Origin: Progne subis subis | Lineage: Eukaryota > Chordata > Aves > Passeriformes > Hirundinidae | Length of the DNA: 64,000 nt | Assembly: GCA_022316685.1 (NCBI GenBank) | Contig: JAKJHU010000023.1 | Span: forward strand, 1,847,192-1,911,191 | Direction of reading: 5' to 3' | Program-made: the position numbers and the translations under genes | Shown: positions 50,494 to 61,149 of the stretch, piece after piece | Layout of the letters: each line of letters opens with the position of its first letter | How positions within the stretch are numbered: position 1 is the stretch's first letter | Notes under the pieces: generated by a model | Seen by the model: the letters and a program-made list of their open reading frames with translations, nothing else | Databases searched by the model: none | What the model was told of the DNA's origin: nothing

Positions 50494-51139
50494 CTAGAGC
50501 TGGGTATGAAACAGGCTGGCCTCTGTTGAGATGAAGGCCCTGTGATCAAATTTAGAAACAGTGATTTATGCTCCTGAAAAGTTTTGGAGAAAAGGTTTGT
50601 TCTTGAAATGAAGATAAACCAGGAGGATCACAGTTCTACTATCATTTTCCTTCAAGCTAACTTTCACTTGTAGCCTTTAAATATGTTACTGGGCCTCAGT
50701 TATTGACAGCATGTGCTATTAAGGGTGACTTTTGGTATTTTAAACCGAAAAATTTGCACAATTAGCAGCTGCTTTCCTGGGTTTTCTCAGTCAGTCTCCT
50801 TCTCCCTCAAACAATCAAAATGCTACTGCTGTTACAGTGTGCTCTGCACTGCTTCAGATTATTTTCTACATCAGTTCATGACTTGCAGTTCCTGTGGGCT
50901 GCAGATTAATCCTTAGGAGTCTCTTGGTGTGTACTGTACATCCAGGTTCTTCAGTGTATTAATTTGACTATCAGTGTAGAAAATGCCAGTGGCTGTAAGG
51001 TTATATTACACTCTTCAATTTTGTGTTTATTTTTCTGTATAATCCAGAAAATTACTTATAAACTTGTAATCAGCATGACTAGACACATTAAGCTTTAAAA
51101 CTGAAAAATACCACTTTTCAGGTTTTTAAGAATAGATTA

Positions 51140-51252
51140 AAAAAAACCCCACAAACAAACAAACAACAACAACAAAAAAAAAAAAAACCAACAAAAACCA
51201 CACACACACAAAAGAAAAAAAAAAAAAAAAACCCACAAAAAACAAACCCAAG
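51140..51252. repeat. A/C-rich low-complexity tract
   Basis: Contains (CAAA)n, (CAA)n, A14, (CA)n and A18 segments, with only one or two G bases. It lies about 1 kb upstream of the dystrophin muscle exon. Confidence 0.8.
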
Positions 51253-51769
51253 GAACAGTATAAGAGTGTTCTTTCTAATTTGCAAATGAAACCATTTATA
51301 TGATTTAATATGGCCTATCTCTAAAGGCCATGCATCCTGTACAAAGTACATACTGTAGAAAACAGCCCTATATAAAAATCTGGGTTTGGGTGAAGGTTGC
51401 CGCAGTCTTTTCCCCAAGTATTGTGTGGATGCCTGTTTTTCCTTCCTGTGTAAATTAAAGAGGCCTGGCACTGAGTGCAGGGGGTGAGCGTCAGCCCAGG
51501 TACCACCTGTTTGGGATTTGGGGGTCAAGGGATGTTCCCACTGTTAGGAAGAGAAACAGACGGGCAGCTTGAGTACGCTCCTTCCTCTGCTTCCTCTGCA
51601 GCTCCTGGGCTGCGTACAGCATTAGTACTGCGTGGTTTTGTTGGGAGTGGAAAAGGTCAGTTGTAAGTCAATAGTCCTCTTTTTTTTTTTTTTTTTCCTG
51701 ATTAAGCAGCTACTGACTTACCACAACTTGTGTTAGCATTTACACATTTGGTTTGGTGACAACGCTGTT

Positions 51770-52215
51770 TCAGGATTTGTTTATTTTTTCCCCTGCTCGG
51801 GAGAGAGAGTGAAATCCCAAAAGTCAGGGAGGGTTGCTGCTCCTCTCCCAAAAAAGGAGGAACCTGTCTGGGATGGGCCGGGGGTTATTTGCTGGGAAGG
51901 AATCAAATTTATTTCACAGGGCTCTCCGGGGACCTGCGCAAAGGGAGCAGTAAATATCTGCACCCCGCTTTGTATCCTGAATGTTCCTCGGGAAGCTGCA
52001 ACACATAATTTAAATCCATTGCACATGCCACCCTGGAAGCAGAGCCTTATATGTCGAGTGCATGGGCTGTCCTATTATGGGAAATCAACTTTGTTTTGAG
52101 GGGGAAGCACGGAGAGCATTGCTTCTGCGCAGGTCCTGGAATTTGAAACATTTCGGGGCCTCCAAAGAGCCCTGGCATTAGTTCCCATGCCGGCTGGGTG
52201 GAAGTGAGGATCCTG
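51770..52215 (+). promoter_or_regulatory. DMD: Dystrophin muscle (Dp427m) promoter region
   Basis: This is the sequence immediately upstream of the muscle first exon. A perfect CArG box, CCTATTATGG, lies at 52071-52080. A near-CArG, CCTTATATGT, lies at 52045-52054, and an E-box CACATG at 52022-52027. In mammals the muscle dystrophin promoter is driven by a CArG box about 90 bases before the start site, bound by SRF, together with E-box and MEF-type elements. The distance from this CArG to the ATG (389 bases) is close to the mammalian arrangement if the 5' UTR is of similar length. No convincing TATA box was seen, so the start site is not placed. The interval limits are approximate. Confidence 0.6.
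52071..52080. promoter_or_regulatory. CArG box (SRF site)
   Basis: CCTATTATGG fits CC(A/T)6GG exactly. It sits 389 bases upstream of the dystrophin ATG, where SRF-dependent muscle activation is expected. Confidence 0.65.
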
Positions 52216-52459
52216 CCTCTCCGGGAGACGCAGCCCCTGGGGCAGCCAGCCCTGCCAGCATCCCACCCTGGTGACTTCTGCCCTCTCCTCGCAGAGCTGC
52301 TGGGGCTCCTGCGGGGACACATCTGGCGCCATGCAGGGACGAGCCTAATTCGGCTAAAGCTACTGGAGAAGCAAAGTTGGGATATACTTTGCCAAGAAAT
52401 ATTTTGCTGTTGTTTTCTTTTTTTCCTCTGTTTTGTGGAGAGATTTCATGTCTGCTCAC
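52216..52459 (+). other. DMD: Dystrophin muscle exon 1, 5' UTR (start approximate)
   Basis: The transcription start is not visible. 52216 is set by assuming a human-like UTR of about 244 bases. The segment AGCTACTGGAGAAGCAAAG at 52358-52376 and the following GATATACTTTGCCAAG resemble the human DMD exon 1 leader (CTACTGGAGCAATAAAGTTTG..ACTTTTACCAG, recalled), which supports orthology beyond the coding bases. It contains a five-codon uORF, ATG 52331 to TAA 52348. An in-frame stop (TAA, 52355-52357) precedes the coding frame. A splice-acceptor-like CCCTCTCCTCGCAG lies at 52281-52294. Confidence 0.6.
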
Positions 52460-52490
52460 ATGCTTTGGTATGAGGAAGTGGAAGATGATT
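52460..52490 (+). CDS. DMD: Dystrophin, muscle isoform Dp427m, first coding exon
   Basis: Thirty-one coding bases encode M-L-W-Y-E-E-V-E-D-D plus one base (T) of codon 11, followed at once by the consensus donor GTAAGTACG (52491). Human DMD muscle exon 1 also has 31 coding bases, phase 1, and encodes MLWWEEVEDC with a split Tyr codon. Eight of ten residues match; W4 is Tyr and C10 is Asp here. Dystrophin links cortical actin to the dystroglycan complex under the muscle membrane. The actin-binding calponin-homology domains start in exon 2, which lies beyond this window. An in-frame ATG at 52448 would add M-S-A-H. Both ATGs lack a purine at -3, so the start choice is open; 52460 is chosen by homology. 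No other exon of the gene was found in the window. Confidence 0.88.
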
Positions 52491-54825
52491 GTAAGTACGA
52501 ACAGACTGACATAATTTATCACAATATTCAGTTTGACAGCCCACTAACAGCATGCATTTTTATATGTTTGTTTTCCAAGTCTAAAGGAGGAGAGCACCTG
52601 AGGGGGAAAATAAAGTGATTTTTTTTTGTCTCTAATAGGGGGCTAATATCCTTTACATTATATATAAAAGAAGTCGCCCTGAAACATCCTGAAACAGTAC
52701 CCAGCTCTCCTTTGAAGAAAAATAACACATTGCTTTCTGAAGTTGAACAGTTATGAAAGCATGGGGTTAAAAAAGAGAGAATTGAGGAGACACACCAATA
52801 CACTTGAAAAAAAATAGCAGTCATTATTCCAATAATTTGGCAACACATCAAAGGAGTAATCAGTTTCTTTGAACTTTAATGGCATATGCAGTTTCATTGC
52901 CTAATATTAACTTACAGAGTAAGAGAGCTCTTCTCTGGTCACTGAACTGTCTGGTATCAGCTGAAGGAGGGGGTGTCAGTTTAGTTCCAAGTGAGCAGCA
53001 GCTGAGCTCTCCCATGCACTTCCCAGAAAACAAAAACCACTCATCTTTTCCAGACTTGTGCTTGTTTGTTGGTTTAAAACGAACCTTTATGTGCAATAAG
53101 AAGAAAAACAGAGGATGCCAAGAGCAGGAGACTGAGGAGAGCCAAGAATGAAAGAATGACAGAGAGTTTTCAAATCCATCTACCATGCTCCCAGATGATA
53201 TTTCTTCTTCCTCCCCCACCCAGGCTTTCAGAACAGATTGTGCCAGTGAGAAAAAGAAAGTGTCAATGTTGTCTGGACATAATCTATGGTCTATGTCCCC
53301 TCTTTTATAATCTATTTTGGCTCTTCCACTTTCAGCTTATTCCTGTATCTTTATAATGATAGAATTTCTGTCTATTTTCCGATCATAAAAGGCAGGGAAA
53401 TACATGCATCTTGTCATTTATCCCCATAGCACATAAAAGACTGCATGGTCCATGTGATGAAGACAGTCTCAAAATAAGATTAAATTTTTTATGTTTGACA
53501 GGAAGGAAGCTTAAAACAGAAAATTTCAGACAAGGTACAGGTGTGGTCTTATGCTATATTTGCTTTCCCTTTTTGCAAGATGAACTCAAATTTTCTTTTT
53601 TTTTGTGCAATAAATACAATTTGAATCAGCTGTCAATTTTTCATGCAGCTTTGTACTGCTATGAGAGCTCCTTCAGTGATAACACCTTTTACTTACTGGG
53701 CACAGTCTAGAAGTTCAAGTAAGGTAGAACAGGGGGATCATCATTGCATACTGGATAATTATGAGAAAAATTTCTTGACTTCTGAAAATGTTGGGGGTGT
53801 AGTTGAGAAGAAGAAATGTCTTGTGTTTCTCCTAAGAGGCTTTAGTCCTGGCTAGCAAGAGGATTCTCTGGAGAAGAATAAAGAGAATTTGTTTTCTTCA
53901 CTTTTCTATATACTCCCTTTCCAAGACAATCACAACATCAGCCCAGATTTCTTATCCTCAGACTTGGGGAAGAGATGGTGCTGCAAGAAAAGTTGGGAAG
54001 GTGCTTGCTAAGTAGGGGGGAAAGGTATTTGCTGCTTAGTTCAAAAGTTGCAATTTCACTCTGGAAAGGTAGAAGATTAGTAGATGAAAGAAAGAAAAAA
54101 AAAATAGTTGTGATAGAGGTTTTCTAAAATATGAATAGAAACCAGAGATGCATCTAGCAGATGAATAGCATTCATGACAAGATCCATTAAATCACTTGCT
54201 AAATTATGTTACGTAACTGTGTCCATATCTAAAATGAAAGGGTGATGTCCTAGCACTTCTTGGGAGTTATTTAGCTGAATGGCTTTCCTCAGCTGTATTC
54301 TCACTCTTTTTAAAGAGCGTGATGGTTTTCTTTATATAATTTTATATATTTTCAAGGGTTTTTTTATTGTTTTATTTCAACAAAAATAGAAAAACCTGTA
54401 TTTCCACTTTGTGACAAGGTGTGCCCATAATAATGATCCCAGATTTGTCCACTGTCTTCATTCAGGATGTGTCATATCTCCCAATGGTTGCCTGTGCTTC
54501 CTTTGCTTCTCATTCTATATTGGATGACAACTTTTTGCTCTTAGAGGTAACAGTGGTCACTTACACCTTTGTATTGCTTTTTTAAATCCATCCTTTCTCT
54601 TTTTTGATGGCCTCTCTTCAACCCTTCATCCACCCCTGCACTCACCTCTTCCCTTTTGGATTCTGTTCTCCCTTGTGCCACAGCAATAAAGAGAGGTTCT
54701 TCATTCCCTGACTCGTCTCACTTGAGCTGAGAATGACCTTTCTGAAAAATGCAAAGGTATTTATTCATTGCCAAGGGCTTTGCTTTCTTTCCTGAGTTGT
54801 TCAGTGTTTACTTCTTCCTGAGTCA

Positions 54826-54905
54826 GACTGGAAACTCCTTGGGGCAGTGGCTGTCTCTTCCTCGATTTCTGCAGAGCCTTTGACAATGACACCTAAATAA
54901 TAAAG
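54826..54905 (+). repeat. L2/MIR-like 3' tail fragment
   Basis: The block GACTGGAAACTCCTTGGGGCAGTGGCTGTCTCTTC (landmark), then TCTGCAGAGCC, TTGACAATGACACCTA and AATAATAAAG, follows the conserved tail shared by L2 LINEs and MIR-like SINEs (TGTAAGCTCCTTGGGGCAGGGACTGTCT..CAGCGCCTAGCACA..AATAAATAA). It is old and short. Confidence 0.55.
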
Positions 54906-57127
54906 TGTCTGGGAAATGAGATATCATAAATTTCATTTTGTTTTAATTAAGATGAGATTACTGGGAACTTCATTTCAGAAGCCAGTCTCCCTAGGGGATT
55001 CAGTATCATATGCTGTATTTCTTCCTTCAAGCAGATATAATCCTCTTTCTGTGTCCTTATTTTGACATGGAACCAAATTCTGCTTGCAGTCACACACAGG
55101 CACCCTCTTTCTCTGCTTGGATTTGCACAAAGTAGTGACTAAAAATAGAATTAATCATCCTGCATGGAAAAGAAATTAATCCTGCCTGAAAGTTGGTGGC
55201 CACAAGGGGTCTCTTACAGGATGCCATGGATGTACTGCAGCAGGGGTCCGTCCAGGTTCACACCTCAGCTGGGATCAGGAATTTCTGAAGTGAATTCCCA
55301 GATGTTATGACTGTGCACCAGTTCCCAGCTCCGATGATGTGCCCTGCATCCCTTTTGGAGGAAGCTCAAAGCCACGCTCTGGGTTTGGGAGGTGGGCGCA
55401 GACTCGCAGTGGGTGTGTGGGGCACTGGGGTCACGCTGCAGCTCCTCCAGAAGGAGCCCTGTGACACACACACACACCTTGCAGGGGAATGCTGGCTTGG
55501 CAGCCTGCTCCTGCCAGGCCACATGATCTGCTGCAGCCCAAGACAACCCAGGGAGAGAGGAGGAGCGTGGCAGCAAATTTCTTTGGATCTTGGTTGTAAG
55601 GAGAGACCTTCTTGGAAAGTCACACCCTAGCTAGTGCACCCTAGGAGGGTACTTGGTTCTGTCTGCTCCTACGTGGTGCCTGCTCCCTCACCCCTGGTCC
55701 TCTGGCTTCCCTTGGGCATCACAGCTGCCCAGAGATCCTTCCAAAACAGTTATTGATCGAGGGGATGTATTCAAAGATGGGGAGTCTAAGACCATGCTAC
55801 CTACTGTGAAAATTTAAACTTTTTTTTTAAAAGAAAACAAGTCAATTATGTTGCTAATAGAATAGTTACTGATAAGATCATGTCATTTATTACTGAAAAG
55901 GTACAATATTTGTAGAAAAAGGTTAACCGTTTGATTAATAATGTGAAATGTTTCAAACCAAATTGTCTAAGGGGTTAAGCGTTTTTAAATGATCTCCAGA
56001 AGAAACAGGATTAGACTTACATATTTTTGTCCTGGATTACTGTGAGACAAAAATCACATTGAGTGGTATTTTGAACCAAGCAGTCTCAATTTGAAAGAGC
56101 TGACTTGTTGATTTTCACAGTACATTTTCAATTAAATGTTACCCCAAAGCTTAATTATCATTTAGGAGGATAACCATTGTACTGTGTTATAGCTAACTGC
56201 CGGATAAAGACTTCTCAATAAATTTAGTGGAACTCTGTAACAGTGCATTGCTGTCGCAGGGGATGTACTTGTGTGTATCACTGTCAGGGGAAGCAGAACA
56301 GCTTTGGGAATTTTAAATAATCGTGCCTTATCAATGACTGAGCTTTGTGGAAAGCAGGAATGATGGTTAGTGGAGGGTGGCTTTCCAGAATGTCTTGCCA
56401 AGTGGGCTGCACAAGGGAACAAGATCCTTCATCTTCCCAGAAAAACACGTGGGACAAAGAAGTTATTTGGGTTCAGAGTACTTGCTGCAGAGACCACAGA
56501 GACTTCCCTTCTAGATTACTTAGCACATGTGCAACAAGTCAGAACATTTTTAAATTATGTGTTTTGAAGGACAGATAAGCTGCATTTTAAGGAAGTCATA
56601 AACTTTCTTGGCTCTTCTTGCAAGTCATGTTATAGGATATTGTTTAGAGCATGAGGCTGATACTATCTGAGAGGTTTTCTGGCCCTCACTCTAATTCGGT
56701 ATTTTTTAAATATCCATATCTACCGATTGTGGGTTTTTTTTGTGGGTTTTTTTTTTTTTTTTTTTTCCAGTTATATGCAGTCTTCTATTCTGAAGAGCAC
56801 ATACAGTTTTTAAATATTATGAGCATGTGTAGGAAAAGAGTATTATGTGAGGAGAAGCATAGGTTCTTGTAATTTTGGATATATTCATATGAGATAATAG
56901 TTAAGATGCCACATTTATACTTAATTTCCTTCCTGAAGAATTTTTAAGGGATTATCATCTTCAGCAGAAAGTGGCATAATTTCAATGATAATAAAATAAT
57001 AAGATGCAGTTGTAAAAGTTTCCTCAAAGAAACGATTACAGAAGTATGTTAGTCCTAAGGGTGTGGTTTTTTGCCCTAGAGTAGTTTTCTGTGAAGTAAC
57101 ATAATGAAGTTTGAGAATTCCTTAAGG

Positions 57128-57152
57128 AAAAAAAAAAAAAAAAAAAAAAAAA
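57128..57152. repeat. A25 mononucleotide run
   Basis: An uninterrupted A-run after CTTAAGG in dystrophin intron 1. Confidence 0.8.
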
Positions 57153-58118
57153 GAGCTTAAAAAACTTCAGTGTGTAGAAGTAACCTAAATGTGAATCCAG
57201 AATATCACATTTTGCTTATCTTGCCTTTGCTAAAGGGGACCTCTGGGGGCCTAGAGGTATTGCAAGCATCCCAGGATGAGGGAGAAGATGAATTTTAGTC
57301 AGGTTAATCAAAACTTTCGTGCCCATTTTTTTTACCAACTTCATTCCTCTGGATGCCAATAAAATCTGAGAAAACTCTGGGTCCCCTGGCCTTCAGAAAT
57401 GTCCCAGTAAAAACTGAAATGCCAGCATCTGATATTTTTAATATAAACTTCGAAAGAAGAGGGGCAGATAGTGCACATGGGATGAGGTATATAGCATTGT
57501 TCAGCTGCACACACAGTAACCTGTATGTTTTATATAGTGTGGTAGTTGTTATCCCATGTGAGAAATCAGCTACACTGGGTGCAGGAGCGTGGCCATGAGC
57601 ATGGGATGCCTGCAGGGGAGCCTTCCTGTCCCACCACCCCAGGGCTTGCCACGTTCTAAAATTGGTGCCTGCCTACGTGGCAGAGCATCTGCGTGCCTGC
57701 ACGCTGGTTTGTACAGGAAATTATCCCTGGGTAAGGCTTTTAATTCTCTGTAGCACAGGGAATTGAGGGAATTTAAAGGGTGATTGGAATTTGACATTTC
57801 TGCCTTTTTATTCTGAAAGATACTTTGATTAAAGTGTTGGAAGGCCCAGCTAATGGAGGTGCTGCTGCTATTTCAGATATACAGGGTATGAGATTTGAAG
57901 GCAAGCCAAATCACAATGAAACAGAATAATGATGTCCTTGGTTTATTTTTCACTTGGTACATTCAGGTTTTGATCGGACTGTGAGTGAGGCAACAGTTTT
58001 CTCTCACAGAAAGCACTGCTAGTCCTTGGAGGCTTGCAGCCTGTTGTCAAAGCAGAAGCGCTTCCCTGTGAAGGTCATGGACTGCAGTGGCTGGAGAAAA
58101 CCGAGGGGTGGGAGGGAG

Positions 58119-58421
58119 AGGAAGGAAGGAAGGAAGGAAGGAAGGAAGGAAGGAAGAAAAGAAAAGAAAAGAAAAGAAAAGAAAAGAAAAGAAAAGAAAA
58201 GAAAAGAAAAGAAAAGAAAAGAAAAGAAAAGAAAAGAAAAGAAAAGAAAAGAAAAGAAAAGAAAAGAAAAGAAAAGAAAAGAAAAGAAAAAAAAGAAAAG
58301 AAAAGAAAAGAAAAGAAAAGAAAAGAAAAGAAAAGAAAAGAAATGAAAAGAAAAGAAAAGAAAAGAAAAGAAAAGAAAAGAAAAGAAAAGAAAAGAAAAG
58401 AAAAGAAAAGAGAAGAGAAAA
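58119..58421. repeat. Compound (GGAA)n-(GAAAA)n microsatellite
   Basis: About nine GGAA units (58119-58155) pass directly into about 50 GAAAA units. There are two visible interruptions: extra A bases at 58287-58294 and AAATG at 58341-58345. It ends GAGAAGAGAAAAAG. All bases in the repeat are purines on this strand except the T of AAATG. The six long ORFs over it are artefacts. Confidence 0.97.
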
Positions 58422-58971
58422 AGATTTATCAGTTCTACCTCGGTACAGGATTCTCATAAGAAACATTTCTGCAGTGAAATCTATTACTACTTTGACACAG
58501 CTCACACTCTGCTGATGGTGTGTATATCAAAGAAGTTGTTTAGAAATCTGAGGTCTCTGTTCATCTATCCTCCTCTCTCCTAAGCTTCTCCATGCTCATC
58601 ACACACAAATGCTTCAATACCCTTCACCTTATTCCCTTAGTGTTGGTTTTCCCCTCACCCAGTATTTTAAAGTTTTTATTTGGAAAAGACTTTTCATGAA
58701 GTATTTCACTCTGAACAAACCTCAAAGCTTCCTAGCTGTTGCTGAGCCTGGGGAAAATTAATGTATGTTCTGTATGTTCTAAAATGTAAATAATGTTATA
58801 TAGTGAGCATGGTTGAAGGTGTTAAAGAGCATCTTATGAAGTTACTGGATGGTGGATTGGATGTGACATGTTCTGATGTAAATGTCTGATGCTGTTGATA
58901 GCAATAACTTAGAAGAATTTGTGCCTATTTCTTCAATACATGGAAAAATGCTGTGAGACATAAAGCTATCC

Positions 58972-59290
58972 TGTCACGTTCCTGGGTTTAGAAAGTATGA
59001 GTTGAGAGAAAGCATAAGCCAGCCCTCCCTGGCTGTCTAACTCATTCCAAAGCTGATCAACTAGTAAGAAAGGAAAAGATAAGCAAGTCTGTTTGGGGCT
59101 GGGGGCACCAAGAGGGGCAGAGGCTCACCTTGCTGCAGAGATCTAGGTGGGACTACCCAGAGACAGTCCCACCCAGTTAACGAGGGCACCTGCTCAAGGA
59201 AATGAAGGGGAAGAGGAAACTGAGAAGTTCCTGTGGTGATCTTGTGGACATGATGTGTACAGGCTTATTAACACAAAAAACCTCATTTGT
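58972..59290. repeat. Possible interspersed repeat, unclassified
   Basis: The segment starting TGTCACGTTCCTGGGTTTAG and continuing through TCTGTTTGGGGCTGGGGGCA and AGACAGTCCCACCCAG is distinctly less AT-rich than its flanks. It resembles an avian LTR by recall. I could not find a terminal CA with a matching duplication. Confidence 0.25.
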
Positions 59291-59299
59291 GTGGTGGTG

Positions 59300-59354
59300 G
59301 TTTTTTTTTTTGTTTTGGTTTGGTTTGTTTTTTTTTTTTTTTTTTTTTTTTTTT
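59300..59354. repeat. T/G-rich tract with long T-run
   Basis: T11, then GTTTTGGTTTGGTTTG, then about 27 T, ending GGTG. Low-complexity DNA in dystrophin intron 1. Confidence 0.8.
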
Positions 59355-60424
59355 GGTGCTGCTTTTAATGAAGATTTTAAGAAACCCCAATTTGTTTTGC
59401 AGCAGATTTCAGGAATACAACAGTATTTCTTTTATGCATTTGACTTTATTTGCTGTTGACCTTTTCTTATCATGTGATTTAGAACATATTTTATTCCCTG
59501 TCCCACCCTTCCAAGCCCTGCCAACGATGCTGGAAATAGAGATCAGTATATTTTTACACTGAATTCTAAGATCACATTTACAAATGCTGGGTTGACTAAT
59601 GGTTACTCATGCTCTAAAAATGCAGAAGATCCAGATTAAAGTGTTTGCTCCGCTTATACTCTGTTTACAGAGGAGAAAGTTTTGGTTGCATTGGATGTTG
59701 AATGGAAACCAAAGGTGAAGCCAAGTAACTTTTCACAAAAACGAATTCTTGTTTTCTCGCCAAAACATGAGAACACTTCCTTTTATAGTAGTCTATAAAG
59801 GACAAGCATGTTGTAGGCTTCATTCTGACCTTTCTGTTCTTCCTAATAATTAAATAAATTGGTTTTGAAAGCTCTAACAAGAATCATGGAGGGAAATTAA
59901 AACTGTGAAATAAAGGTTAGATTCTAGGAGCAGATATCTAACAGTAGAATGTATAATGCTGTAAATAAACAAAAAAACACCTTACTGTAAACAAATTTAT
60001 ATTTATAAATAAGAGAAATCATCATAAATCTGATTTTTTTTTTTTCCTGTAACTGTTTAAAGTTCCGTGGTGCATATATCCTTGCCTACAGGATGGCTCA
60101 GAGATGCTAGCATAGATTTGAAAGAGATTGCTTGCACCAAGATGCTTTCTAGAGGGCATATAAGTAGAACTTGTACTTAGTTATATTAAATTCCTCTATT
60201 AGGAGTAAAAGTTATCCTCAATGAAGTTGTGTTTCTGTCTCGATTACCTGATTGATGTAAAGCTTTAGAGAATTTAAGTTGGGGCACATTTTTGCCTTGA
60301 GAAAGGAAATCTATTGGATTATGTTGTCCATCTCCATTTCCCCTTGAAAACAAGACATGTCTTTACAGAATCAATTCAGAATTACTGCTGGGTTTAGCAC
60401 TGTTGCTAACTTAATAATGTTTTT

Positions 60425-60453
60425 CAACTGTTACAGCTAAAAACCATAATTGG
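60425..60453 (+). promoter_or_regulatory. Candidate intron-1 muscle enhancer motif cluster
   Basis: Within 29 bases there are an E-box CAACTG (60425-60430), a MEF2-like CTAAAAACCA (60437-60446) and a perfect CArG box CCATAATTGG (60444-60453). It lies 7.95 kb downstream of exon 1. Mammalian DMD has a muscle enhancer (DME1) in intron 1, about 6.5 kb after the muscle exon, that uses the same motif classes. Equivalence is inferred from motifs and position only. Confidence 0.3.
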
Positions 60454-61149
60454 AAACATTTTATGTTTCTTTTGAAATAAACTGAATGACAGTGAACATT
60501 CACTCTTTCATCTTGTAAGGACAAACTTATTTTTCTTGGGGAATAGTAGCTGAATTGTGAAGCCTAAACTCTTTCTACCAATACTGTTGTCAGCTCTCTT
60601 ATTTTTTCTTTAGTCCTTTTGCCGTTTTGCCATTTCTCTGAGTCATGCACATCCATTGCAGTACTGCTTTAGCTACTTTAAATAAGCCCTTCCCTACCCC
60701 AAGAAGGCTTGCTAATTTTTGCATGTTATCTTAAGCTGATTTAACAGTCATTTTGCCAACTCTTCCCAGCTGCTGCGACTGCTGAATTGATTCATTTTGC
60801 ACTTGACATGTTGCAGGCAAATGTGAAGCAAAGTTTACTTGACCAATAATCCTCCCCTTAACTGAAGGAAGGATGTGATTTGAACAAGGACTTGTTCAAA
60901 ATGTGGACAGAGGTTTGTTGTTTTTTTTTTTTTTTTTTTCCCTAGATCTGCCTTCCTATCTGTTAAATTCTTATCTAGAAAGTGAAAAATATCTTAGCCT
61001 TAAATAGTGACCAAGGAATTCATTTTTTCCTGGTGCAATAAGTCAATATATGGAGGCTTTTTTTTGATGGATTATGAGTTCCTAAGAGGTGTTGTCTGTT
61101 TTGGAGTGCTTCCAGAAACTGTTGCTCAGCCTATAAACTGATGATATTT

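Larger units (their letters stand above)
49014..51769. other. 5' flank of the dystrophin muscle promoter
   Basis: Non-coding apart from the unexplained minus-strand ORF described separately. It contains an A/C tract at 51140-51252 and a T16 run at 51681-51696. No upstream DMD exon was recognised. Confidence 0.5.

Noticed and set aside
1..52000. Brain-type (Dp427c) dystrophin first exon, encoding Met-Glu plus one base before a donor
   Set aside because: Scanning for ATGGAAG followed by GT found no instance. The ATGGAAG occurrences seen (for example 14674, 37969, 40840) are not followed by a donor.
48831..58421. CRISPR array or other spaced repeat system
   Set aside because: The only regular repeats are microsatellites without spacers, and the genome is vertebrate.
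58026..58515. Several overlapping ORFs of 106-152 codons with KKRKE or FSFLF repeats
   Set aside because: They are translations of the GAAAA pentanucleotide array in all three frames, on both strands, and have no coding meaning. The same applies to 48733-49080.
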